Positions 38,901 to 48,615 of a DNA stretch of 64,000 bases are shown piece by piece; positions within the stretch are counted from its first letter, which is position 1, and each line of letters starts with the position of its first letter. Below the pieces are notes generated by a model, which saw only the letters and a program-made list of their open reading frames with translations, did not search any database and was not told the origin of the DNA. Made by a program: the position numbers and the translations under genes. Source of the stretch: Rotaria sp. Silwood1 (lineage: Eukaryota; Rotifera; Eurotatoria; Philodinida; Philodinidae); the NCBI GenBank assembly GCA_905250075.1, contig CAJNOP010000040.1:457498-521497 (forward strand). The letters run 5' to 3'.

Positions 38901-41239
38901 TACGATGTTATCAGTATATCACAGGAAATTTTACATACTTTATAGGTTTTTAGTACTTGGCACAAAAATCCTTCGAAACATTTAATCTAGCGACTTGCTG
39001 AATAATTTTTCTTTAAATGTTGCAGAAATTAGATAGATATCTGGTAAGTACCCTATATACTAAGACAATTCTCAGTAGCGTACTCAACTAAGGAGTAGTA
39101 ACAGGGTACCGAAAGTGGTATCCTGCTAACAATTGACCCATTACATGCATCTCTTGCATTCAGGACACTTACAAGGACTACTTTATTCTTTTTTTCTTCT
39201 TCAAAATCAGTTTTATCTGATTTAATTATATAAACAGCTTGTATTTACACAATGGGTAAACTTCAATAATTAAGGAACTCAAGATAGTCAAAGCTTCTAT
39301 TCAAGTGTTGGTTGTTATATGATACATTCGATTGATATTGAATATAATAAAGGGTGGCTCATAATCAATACGACGAAATGTAAATGCAATTTTCTTCTAA
39401 TTTAAGTTAATACAAAATATTTAAACATATTCCAAAAGATAGAGAATTTCAAACTTAACAAAACTATAAAACTTCACTTTTTAAAAAACAGCACATTGCT
39501 TTCACACGACAATTCAAACATTTATATATTCTGTATATTCCAACCATAGGTCTCAACGGACTGAGCTGGGTCGGATCGGTTCTGGCTTGATCCGGCCCAT
39601 TAAAACCTTCAATTCCAATTGTGACGCATTGTTCTGTGTGCTTCGAAAAAGCATGAAGAATTAGAGAGATGATGTATCTCGAAAATAAAGAGTTTTAAAT
39701 CAAATGACAGAAAATTTTTCCCTCTATTTGACTGATTCCCTTTCAGATATTCAAACATTTTTGGATAATTGAAAATCCCTTGAAAATATTCTTCACGGTA
39801 ATTTAGACAGAATTTTTCAAACAGTAAAGTTTTTCTTAAATTAAAGTTGAAGTTGCAAAGTCGACATTCAGACACTGAAAAATGCAGAATTTTGTTCTCT
39901 CCAAGACTCCATCGCTAGCTAATCGCACTGCAGCTTGGTTTTGCCAAAACTCATGAACCACCGAGCATATCCCACAGTGGATGTAAAGTTTTGTTTCCAT
40001 TGATGAGTCCTGAGTTTTCATCAGAAACTGTCGTCTAAAGTTTTGAAAAATTGCCGAAAATATAGACTATTTCAGATTTCACCGAAAATATGATCGTTTT
40101 TTTGAAGACGCCTAGTAGATTTCTGAATAGCGATGTCACACGTTTTTTTCTTTTGTTTTTGTTTCACCATGGGGATATACAGTGTGTTGGTTGTTTCGAA
40201 ATAAAAAACTTCTTTGTAAAAGTGAAGTACATATTTTTGTAGAGCTTGAAATACTCCACCTCTTCATATATGTATATAAGTGAAAATTATATATAAATAG
40301 GAAATGATTGAAAAATTGCATTAACATTTAATGTGATTCACTATGGCCCATTCATTAGGAAGTGTTGTATTTTAGAAGTGACATATAAGTGAAAAATATT
40401 TTGCTCGAATAGAAATCTGTGAAATTGATTGATATCTTTTCTTGTTACAAAACATGTCGATACCTTGACATGGTGGACAAATAAATTGAGTACCATTTAT
40501 ATCAAGTATTCTCACGTCTTCTTTAGTAACTCCAATACTAGAATTCATAAAATAATACAGTATTTTGCTAAATTTCTAATAAAATGATAATGAATTTAAT
40601 ATCTTTACCAATCTCCATGATACCAATTAGAACATGAATCACATCGTAACATTAGTCTTGAATGATCCCATGGTTTGTTACATATACACCAAAGACGACG
40701 ATGAAATTGATCATTATCATCATTTGTTTTTTCATCTTCATCACCAGATAATGTGATTATATCATCATCATCATCATTACAATATTGTTTAATATTTTTT
40801 TCATTTTTATTATTATTCTTATTAATGAATGTTGGATTATTAAGAGCCCATATTGCTTGACGAATTTCGTCATACATTCCTCGTTCAAGATCAAGATAAT
40901 TTAATTTTGCTCGATTATTACGTCGTGGATATGATTTACAATTATCTTTATATTCACTAAAATCATATTCAATTCTTTCCTTCTGCAAAACAAAAACAAC
41001 AAACTTAACTGTAAATTATTCGTTGAACCACTTTCTCTATCGTTTGCTACACGATCAATATTCGGATGGTCGTTAGACAAACCTGCAATTATTCATGGAA
41101 TAAGAAAATTGTTTTGTACAGTGACTAATCAAATAAGAAGACAAGTCACTGATACTAAGAGATATTCAACATATATGTATGTTTGACAACTGGAAAACAA
41201 AAGAAATTTTTTCACACCTGTTGTAAGAAGATTAACCAT
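32985..41239 (-). CDS. PHD finger / TFIIS-central / SPOC transcription regulator (DIDO1-PHF3 type)
   Basis: Nuclear regulator; in animals this family binds H3K4-methylated tails through the PHD finger and phosphorylated Pol II tail through SPOC. Domains in order: C4HC3 PHD finger (WCICNKPWDHSRLMLRCDSC, YHGDC, FICPPCQ); a basic NLS-like region (ISIKRKRSNDR); a Cys cluster (VDCIVQGCKN, GWVYCSSACIRRHI); a TFIIS central-like domain (DIRSKVPTALYDKILMR, NPYKNKFRSLIANISNMNN, AKQIVAMKSEDMLPPEE); a low-complexity acidic stretch; a SPOC domain (QWRGTIHPSDIKIPCESVHV, LRLGDLWDYIRDSLTVRDVL); and a long Ser/Asn-rich tail ending FDQPQE. I infer the 5' end from three phase-matched joints: a 22-nt first exon (41218-41239), an exon at 41010-41082 (NDHPNIDRVANDRESGSTNN) and the next from 40956. 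Introns of about 1.7 kb (38745-40463) and 1.47 kb (35814-37280) are unusually long. Confidence 0.87.
35860..37270. mobile_element. Older fold-back element in a PHD-SPOC gene intron
   Basis: The ends AATGTGCAGTTTCATGAAA (about 35865) and the inverse TTTTCATTGAAACTGCACAT (about 37247-37266) pair. A long inner inverted repeat follows: about 36690-36960 against about 36975-37240, with shared blocks such as CAGCCTATT, TCTGAAAT and CATGGTCCT. Encoded fragments in the two arms mirror each other (FNFQPI and LNLQPITRYN). Divergence between arms is considerable, so it is old. It contains a younger element at 35932-36672. Confidence 0.65.
35932..36672. mobile_element. Younger 741-bp terminal-inverted-repeat element nested in the older one
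   Basis: Ends TCATTAAGGTCCCCTCTCCC and, inversely, TCATTAAGGCCTCCCTCTCC, both continuing CTCAAAAA, so the terminal repeats are about 28 bp. A long subterminal inverted repeat is also present: TTTGAAAGAGCATCTCAGGA with TTTGAAAGAGCGTGTCAAGA, each followed by TGCAGGGCA. TTAA lies at both ends (35935-35938 and 36666-36669) and could be the target duplication, as in piggyBac-like elements. No transposase coding capacity. Confidence 0.75.
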
Positions 41240-42210
41240 GTATAAGAAAAATGAGAAGATAATATAAACAATTCATCTTAGTAACAATAAAATCTACTTT
41301 TTCTTTTATACTTAATCTACTTGTAAGTACATAATCATTTTGGAAATAAGATTTGGCGCGAACAAATCAATCACAGTTTTTTTTTTCATTGTATCAACAG
41401 TTAAATGAAAAGTTAAAATATTCTTTATTCTCAATTAGTTATCTAGTTACTTAGTTAGTTAATTAATATAAATACTTGCAATGATTAATATCGGAAATAG
41501 AATAATCTTTTTCTTCGTTCAATAATGAACACTTTCCGCTAGTTATGTTTTCCAAATATCTGAAAATTATTCACGTTTAGTTTGTTTTTGTCCCCTCATA
41601 TAGATGGCAATTCTACTTATAAAGACAGGAAATTTTTACCCATCGAAAAGAGGTCACCAATGGTCATTGCAAATAAGTTTTAACTTATAGTTCAGCATTT
41701 GTACTATAAGATGAACAACTTTTTATCTGTTTTTTTTAGAAATTATTGAATATGCATGCATTTATTTTGAGATTGTTAATTGTACTACACAAATAAATCA
41801 TTATTGTTATAGCTGAGTTGACAAAATTTTACCTTTGAAATTTTCATTTGAATCTGTAATCATTGAAAACTATTCTAAATATTTTCTTGGAAAATAAAAT
41901 TTAGAAAAACTTCAACCGAATATATGGAAAAACAAAAATTGAATCGTTTTTTTTCTTTTTTCAATATTTAATTCTAGTAAGAAAAACAGTTTTCTGTTTT
42001 ATGTAAAGAAACTATCTATAATTGTTGGTGGCAATATTGATAGTATTAGCCCTGATTTTAATTGGTTCATAACGATCAAGTTATTCATGCATTTGACAAA
42101 ACTTTATCATTTCGAACATGAACGAATAATGATAACCAATCATTAATTAATGATAATGAATCATTTTACTTTTGAATTTTATTTAAAAAAAATAAACTAA
42201 TTTAAAATAT
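41240..42210. other. No recognisable gene
   Basis: AT-rich stretch upstream of the PHD-SPOC gene and of the CSTF2 relic. A 90-nt open piece on the minus strand near 41485-41570 has acceptor and donor-like ends but its phase does not fit the next exon. Confidence 0.45.
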
Positions 42211-43185
42211 TAGTTGAAGAAAAACAGGCTCGTTCAATATTTGTTAATAATATTCCTCATGGAACAACAAAAGATCAAATGAAAGATATTTTCTGTTAGT
42301 GGACCTGTTGTATCATTTCGCATTGTATTTGATCGTGAAACTGGAAATTCAAAAGGCTTTGGATTTGTTGAATATACGGTTACAAAATATCTCTTAAGTT
42401 TAAAATAAACTTTCTTCTGATAAACTTATCAAGAATGTTAACATGGCTTAAAGTGCAATAAGAAATTTAAATGGTTTTGAATTTAATAGCCGAACACTTC
42501 ATGTTGATAAAGTATTACCACAAACCGATGAATTACGATTACTTCATCAACAAACAATGATTAGTGTACCAACATTTGAAACTGTTTAAAGTGCTGATAA
42601 CATTAGATAAAATACGAGAAGTAATTGCCAGAATAATTGGTAAATTAAATTCTGTTTCTTTTTTTTGTTCGAATTAAAATTTTGATTTCTACTCATTTTA
42701 CTAATTTTTAGTTAATCTTCCATCAGAACATGTTGTTGATTTAATGAAATAAATGCAAAATATTATTAGAATATCCAAATGAAGGATGCAACATTCTTAT
42801 ACAAAATCCTTAATGAATATATTTTCGATGTTACAATCACTTGTTATTATGGGTTTAATAACTCCAAATGAAGCTATTAATATGTTACATAAACGATCTG
42901 ATGTTTCTTCAATCAGCCTTGCAAAAAATAATTCTTCATCAATATCAGCTTCTAATTTTCAAATAACATTCTTCATTAGTACAACAATCATCTTTGTTCC
43001 ATTCACGTTTAACATTAATGAATTTTTCAATAGCATCAACAACATTTGTACAACAATCACAAACAAATTCAAATATAACTGGTAGTTTACCTTTATCACG
43101 TACTGATGAAGAAAAAGCTCATTTACCAGTTGATCAGCGAGCGAGTATCACACTATTAAAAAAACAAATGCAGCAAGGTGAAATG
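42211..43185 (+). pseudogene. CSTF2: Decayed copy of cleavage stimulation factor 64 kDa subunit
   Basis: The family binds GU-rich elements during pre-mRNA 3'-end formation. Three parts are recognisable: the RRM ([20 protein letters not shown], then [20 protein letters not shown] after a frameshift, then SAIRNLNGFEFNSRTLHVDK); the hinge (VNLPSEHVVDLMK, then MGLITPNEAINMLHKRSD after another shift); and the C-terminal domain (LPVDQRASITLLKKQMQQGE). Breaks include a frameshift and stop after the KDIFC position near 42297, a TAA before SAIRNL, further stops after FETV and after DLMK, and frameshifts in the hinge. The Met/Gly/Pro-rich middle is essentially absent. Intron-like gaps remain, so it looks like an inactivated duplicate or homeolog, not a processed copy. 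Confidence 0.85.
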
Positions 43186-44850
43186 GTTTCATCACAATAC
43201 TCATTTATTTATTTATATTCTTTAATATTGGTCGATTTTGTTTTCTATGTATAAAATGAAAATGAAATACAGTGACATATCATAATAAAACTATTCTATT
43301 CGAATGAATATTTGTTGAAATAATATCTTTCTAAAGAGAAATATACTGAAGAATAACAACAAAAAAAGAAGAAATCTTTAATAAATATTTCATTATGATT
43401 ATAGGCGACGCACCATTGCACTTATAGTGTCACAATCTTCTTAAAAAATAATTAGGAGATGCCATAAGAGATTATTGTTTTCACCGATATCTCTTTATTC
43501 TGAAGGTTCATGTGGAAAGATTGACAAAGTAATGGAAATTCATTTTATTCTATCTATATCAGACCTCTATCTTTATTAAAGAAGTTAAAGGTCGGCTAAT
43601 TAATATTATAAAATTGAATAAACCCAAAAACCATTCTTCTTTTCTTTTTAACTATGATTGAGAGAAGATGCCTATCAGCTTTCTCTGCTTTATACTTTTT
43701 TGTCTTTTTGCAATTTTTTAATTAGCCTCTAATTTATTCGTTGAATGTCTGAAACACGTAAAGTTTACTATTATCTCACAGATAAGCCAGGAACTCCATT
43801 ACAAAAAAATCTAATACATGTAACAACTACATTCTTTTTCTAGAAAATTTCTTTGATGTCATCTATAATTGAAATTATAAAAGTAAATACAATCAGTTGA
43901 TATATATTATCTTTTTTCATTGTGCTGGTGCTTTTAAGGAAACATTTTATCAATCTTAATAGTCTTTAAAAAAAAACGTGCAAATATTTAGTCATTCGAA
44001 TGAATAATCTTTTGATAAAGTAAAGCACAAGTCATACAAATCAATATTTGATTGTACATTTGGTCTATCACAATATCCCTTCACCATCACTTGCTTTTGA
44101 CACTCTTATGTTCAACACACTGACTCGTCCGATCTTGCATTCATTTACACTTATAGATTTATGCAACACACGCAGCCAAGTTGAATAATTTTGACTTGTG
44201 TATACCATGCAATTATCGAGAAGAATAGAAAGTTAATCGAAATATGGAAATGAAGTCAAGTGAAGTGAGAAAATGAGTACATCTCAATTCTGTCATGCTT
44301 CACACATGTGAAACATTTCAAGACTCTTGATCACACTTTTTTTTTCTCTTTTGACACAATAGTACAGGTGATATGTAAAGAGTTTTATCAATATTAAAGT
44401 CTTATGTTTATTTATTGATAATATACGTCTCTATCCAAATTTCTTCTACTTGTTATTGATATGAAAAAAACTAATCGAAAAAAAAAGAGCAAAATGTTCT
44501 AACTAAAATCATGTTTGTTTTGTCAAAATATGTAGACATTCTTTTGCATCACTTGGGATTGAGCAGATACTTTCATTATATTCGAAAAAAGAATATTTTG
44601 TCAAGATGTTAAATCCTGCTATGTTTCATCTGTTTTAACAGAGAATACAATATTTTTATTTATATATACAAACAAACTGTTGATAGAGTGCAAATTTAAT
44701 AAAAGAAAAAAATATCATTGTTAGACCATCTGTTTTTCTCGTTTTCATGCAGAATGAGATATCTTTTAAAATGTGATTGTTTTGAGAAACCATGATTACA
44801 ATATAAACAACGAAATGACCATGTACCATTATGTTTATGCCAGAGATGTC
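43186..44850. other. No recognisable gene
   Basis: AT-rich, no family matches, no clear repeat border. Ends at a sharp GC-rich patch. Confidence 0.5.
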
Positions 44851-44952
44851 CATGGCGACGCGGCAGCGGCAGATTTTTTCAACAACCATCACGGAGTGGC
44901 AGCGGTGCGAGAGAAATTTTTATAATGTCGTCGCGGCAGCGGGTGTGGGTGT
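44851..44952. repeat. GC-rich imperfect repeat patch
   Basis: In a very AT-rich setting, three related blocks occur at about 35-45 bp spacing: CGACGCGGCAGCGGCAG, GGAGTGGCAGCGGTGCG and GTCGCGGCAGCGGGTG, the last followed by TGTGGGTGTG. This is a diverged short tandem array or the end of a GC-rich element. Confidence 0.5.
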
Positions 44953-45307
44953 GTTATCACGATAGAAGGTGGTTCCATGTGCAAATGCTATAACAACAGT
45001 TTCGCAACATTTATGTATCAGAGAAGTTCTTGAGCAATATTTTACCGAATCGAATTCGAGAACTATAGTAGTAAAGAGATCTTACCTGGTTAAAGAATGC
45101 ATATTTATGAAAGAATTGAAAAACTAATGTCAGATTTTGTTTCTTTTTTAGTTTTGCTTTAACTGACGGTCCTAAGAGCCTAACAATACAAATAGTATGA
45201 AGAAGAGAACAAAAATTGAGAAAAAGAAAAAGAAATCACATGATGAACAAGAACATAGAAAAGAAGACAAAGAACTACAACGATAGTTGAAAAATGAACA
45301 TAAAAGA

Positions 45308-45595
45308 AAATGTCAAAAGGAATCAGGAAATTCCGCGATGGTAAAAATATCACACATATCGTAATCTATAAGAGAATGAGAAAACCGATTAGCAGAACAC
45401 CACTGTAAACATTTTTCCAAAATAGATATATGTTGTACGTATTTCTTAGGCCGATGCAAGCTTTTTATTGAAAATTCTTTTAACAGCCAAGTTTTTCTGA
45501 ATTGATTTAAATTCGCCTGCTCGAATAACAGCTCGCTGTTGACTGAATCAGATAGTGTTAGATTTTGTTTCTGCACAATTTCGTTGACATATGTC
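45308..45595 (-). pseudogene. Coding-like fragment of unknown origin, beside the transposon relic
   Basis: Open minus-strand stretch with protein-like composition (SLHRPKKYVQHISILEKCLQ, FSHSLIDYDMCDIFTIAEF) and no good start. Not a family I recognise. Given the transposase remains at 47.1-48.2 kb it may be a fragment of the same element. Confidence 0.35.
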
Positions 45596-45625
45596 TGAAA
45601 TGATGTTGATTACAATCAGATTTCA

Positions 45626-45730
45626 GATTGAACTCACAAAATATAGGACATCTTGTCTACGTAATATGTGAACTACCTAGGCAGTTCGTATATTACGTGG
45701 ACAAGACGTTCTATATTTATGGGTTCAATC
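45626..45730. repeat. 105-bp near-perfect palindrome
   Basis: The two halves are reverse complements of each other with few mismatches, centred on CCTAGG near 45678; each outer end is GATTGAAC. Matched inner blocks include TCTTGTCTACGTAATAT with ATATTACGTGGACAAGA. There is no loop to speak of, so it would extrude as a cruciform or form an RNA hairpin of about 50 bp. Confidence 0.85.
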
Positions 45731-46209
45731 CTAGGCCTGATCACAACTGAAGCTAAACAGCTGCGCTATTTACCTACTTGACTCTATAATTATTTTATTG
45801 ATGAGGTTCATTACTTAGTGAAAGTCTAAAGCAGCAGTTGTGGTTTTACGTTTATGTATTGCACGATCTTGTCGATTGCAGATATTTTTTGTTCGCAACA
45901 GTGGAGCAGGATGTGTAATTAAACGTAATAAGTTTCCATGAATTGATCCATATATATTATACTTATGTCACTGTTGATGATTGAGAAGACCCACAGTGTT
46001 GAGCTAATACAATCTAACCTCGTCCCAGTCGTTCGATTTGACTAATGAAAAAGTCTTACGAAGCGAAAGCAATGGTTCATTTTCAGAATTGCAAGTAGTA
46101 TTTTTTATTGTAGATTCTGTACAAAGAATAAAGTATACTGCAAAGAGAAGAGAATCAATATTACAGGTATTAGTTAGAGGATATGCTTGACCTAAAAAGA
46201 ATCAATTTG

Positions 46210-46794
46210 AATTTTATAGATGAAAAAAAAGCCAATCAAACCTTCGAAAATTTCCATATTAATGCCAAAAGCTGGCCACAAAAGAGGACATTCTGGAATT
46301 ATCAAGTTTTAATGTAATTGCCTATGTGGTGATGAATCAGATGTTCCGGAGACTTTGAATATAGAAAATTGCTGTCCACAAATACTATTTCTTGCCGCTA
46401 CTACACAGAAGGATCATATAAATGGCAATGATCTATATTTTAGGTATATACAATTTCGGCTTGGATTTTTTTTTCATCTGTCATGTTTATTTGCACAATT
46501 TTCTTTCTGTACATTTCATCTTGGAGCAGAGTTCTAATTTGTTTCAGGGATGATAAAGTAGTAAGCAAACTATGAATTTTTATATTTGAGAAAATATCAA
46601 CTAGAAACATTAGCTCATTGTCTATTAACGTTGCCGTATATTACTAAATGGAATTATATTCTGGAAAAATACTCGTACTACGAAAAAATTTCTACGAACT
46701 TTGAAGGTGGTGAATCAAATGAGTCAAGTAACAAAGTTGAATTAGATATCTTATTTAAAACATCAGTAGCTGTGCCTGCAAATTGCAAGAAATG
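46210..46794 (+). pseudogene. Fragmented plus-strand coding remnants, possible transposon ORF
   Basis: Three open pieces read like protein: PKAGHKRGHSG followed, after a stop, by CNCLCGDESDVPETLNIENC (Cys-rich, perhaps a zinc finger); LAATTQKDHINGNDLYFR; and EKYQLETLAHCLLTLPYITK to SVAVPANCKK. Stops and frame changes separate them. The family is not recognised. They run toward the minus-strand transposase-like relic, as in two-gene elements. Confidence 0.35.
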
Positions 46795-47109
46795 AAAAAT
46801 GTATTGCTGCACACATTCCTTTTTGATTTAAGACTGTTCTATTTTGATGCAAGTCACTTCTGATCATATTTATCAGTTCGACTAAACTGTATACTTCGTT
46901 GTTTATTTTGACCTTTTTTGTTTCCACAAATCTTCTCTACATTGATATTGTTATATTTTCTTTTTCGATTTTTTACATTTTGGCTAACTTCAAAAGAATC
47001 TGCGTACAATTGAATTTGAACGCTTTGATAGAGTCATACAATCATCTGTGTTGATCGCAGGTTTTTTTCCAAAGCTGAATCTTTTTGCTTACCAAAATAA
47101 TACTCCACT

Positions 47110-48245
47110 TGAACGTTTGTCAAACATCCTTGCTCAGATCTAAGCATATCAGTTTGTGTTCAATCATTCGTATGTTGCTCTTCGAACTCAGCAAGTAAAG
47201 ATGACCATAAAGGCATGTAAGCAAACCATTTATAAAAACATCAGTTCTTCGATGAGATATAAAAGAAGATTGTTCATATTTCCACATTGTTTCCTGGCTC
47301 CAACGATAGAGAAAGTTGAGAAAACCGGCGAATGGTTTCAATATTGAAAAACGATTTATGAATAATTGCTTTACTCCGGAGTACATGCTCATCCACTTCG
47401 TATAAAGGATCAATGGCATGCTCTTCTACCTCTTTGCCACAAGAATCAATCTTTTTAACAGTAGTTTTCATTATTAAACGGTACTTCTAGAACAAATGAA
47501 GAGTATTCTTCGCTTTGGTAGCATGAAACTTACCAAACATGTGCAAAAACACGTTTCACAGATTTAAATAACACTTTCAAACCACCAACGTTAATAAACA
47601 AAGCGAATACATGCAAAAGCGTTTTCCTTCTGTCTTTATCCACGTTTGCAGCTGATAGACCTCTGACAAAGATATTTGTTACATGAGAACAGAGTTCTTT
47701 TGTATCATACTTTCATAAGACAGCATTGCAACATCGTTTCAAATGACCATGGATATCTTCTTCATCGTTGCAAGCCTATATATAGCACTAGATATTGTAG
47801 GAGAAGAATGTGTAATAAAAAAACAAGACCGAATAACTTTCTCTTTAAGAGTAACGATATGTTGTCGAAAGATATCTAAAAAAATAGCTTATGCATTCAT
47901 TGGTATGATCAGTAAGAATAGTATGTCCTAGTGGAATTACTTTGATTGTATCGTTTCCATCTTTAAAAAACACCTGCAGATGATAAAATTGTCTTTTGAT
48001 GCTGTAAATGCTTTACTACTGATCCAGTTGCATCGATGTGTACACATGAGTAAATAATATTTAAACGGTAATTTGTAAAGCATGACATTTGGGGACGAGG
48101 GGTGTGGATGTAAATATAGGCTTCGTCCTCATCCACAGCTCTATTTTATAATATGATCAGTAAACCACATTTGGCTTGATGCTAGGTCCTCTAAAAGTTG
48201 AGTTTTTACTTCGAAAAGTTCCTTGACTGGTGCTCTATTCTACAA
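47110..48245 (-). pseudogene. MULE/NOF-like transposase relic
   Basis: The broken minus-strand reading includes NRAPVKELFEVKTQLLEDLA, then after stops and shifts VHIDATGSVVKHLQHQK and GNDTIKVIPLGHTILTDHT, then SAANVDKDRRKTLLHVFALF and NVGGLKVLFKSVKRVF, then YRWSQETMWKYEQSSF. The strand beginning with an Asp inside V-H-I-D-A-T-G-S-V followed by a short hydrophobic core resembles the first catalytic Asp region of MULE-type (NOF/foldback family) DDE transposases. Many stops and frame changes show it is dead. Assignment to MULE is from pattern memory only. Confidence 0.5.
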
Positions 48246-48367
48246 AAATAAATAATAATCAATAATCAACGACCGGTTTTCAGCAGTCCTCAACAGATAA
48301 ACTTTCTTTCTTTCCTCACTGTGGTGCTTTTCGTTTGCTCATATTTGTTTGTTAAAGATTATCAACA

Positions 48368-48615
48368 ATGAAGACTTATCCAGTTATAAAAATTATTTTC
48401 TTTTATAGTCTTACTTTTCTTATTGAGATCCTAGCCTGTAATGAAGATTTATGACGATAACAAGATGTTTTCCTTCTGATTGACCAACCTTTCAATCTCC
48501 ACTTCAACTTGTTTATTCTATATATTTCCCAGCTACTTATACATATCCAATACACAAAAGTAACGGAGAAGAAAAACAAAACTACGAAGGAGAGAAATAT
48601 AATGTCAGAAGATAA
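48368..48615 (+). CDS. Possible two-exon secreted peptide (50 aa)
   Basis: Exon 1 (48368-48437) encodes 23 residues with a classic signal-peptide layout: Lys near the start, a hydrophobic core (IIFFYSLTFLIEIL) and a small residue at the end (ILA). A donor GTAATG follows in phase 1. A pyrimidine-rich acceptor TATATTTCCCAG ends at 48532, and exon 2 (48533-48615) reads on in frame as STYTYPIHK...GEKYNVRR-stop. Predicted cleavage at ILA-S coincides with the exon joint, and the last two residues are Arg-Arg, a dibasic processing signal. Not recognised as any family. It could be chance; the joined reading frame, the signal-peptide shape and the splice signals agree, but the peptide is short. Confidence 0.3.

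Noticed and set aside
38535-38945. Open frame on the + strand of 136 aa
   Set aside because: It covers a spliced exon of the PHD-SPOC gene (minus strand, ISIKRKRSNDR) plus intron, with no family match.
39541-39605. Short GATCCGG/GGATCGG-rich patch in the long PHD-SPOC intron, also echoed near 4750, 14300 and 56540
   Set aside because: Suggestive of a dispersed repeat, but copies are too short and diverged for me to define borders by eye.
40604-40988. Start of the PHD-SPOC gene at about 40988
   Set aside because: That frame begins with TTG inside an intron. The better model uses the acceptor at 40957 and exons further upstream.
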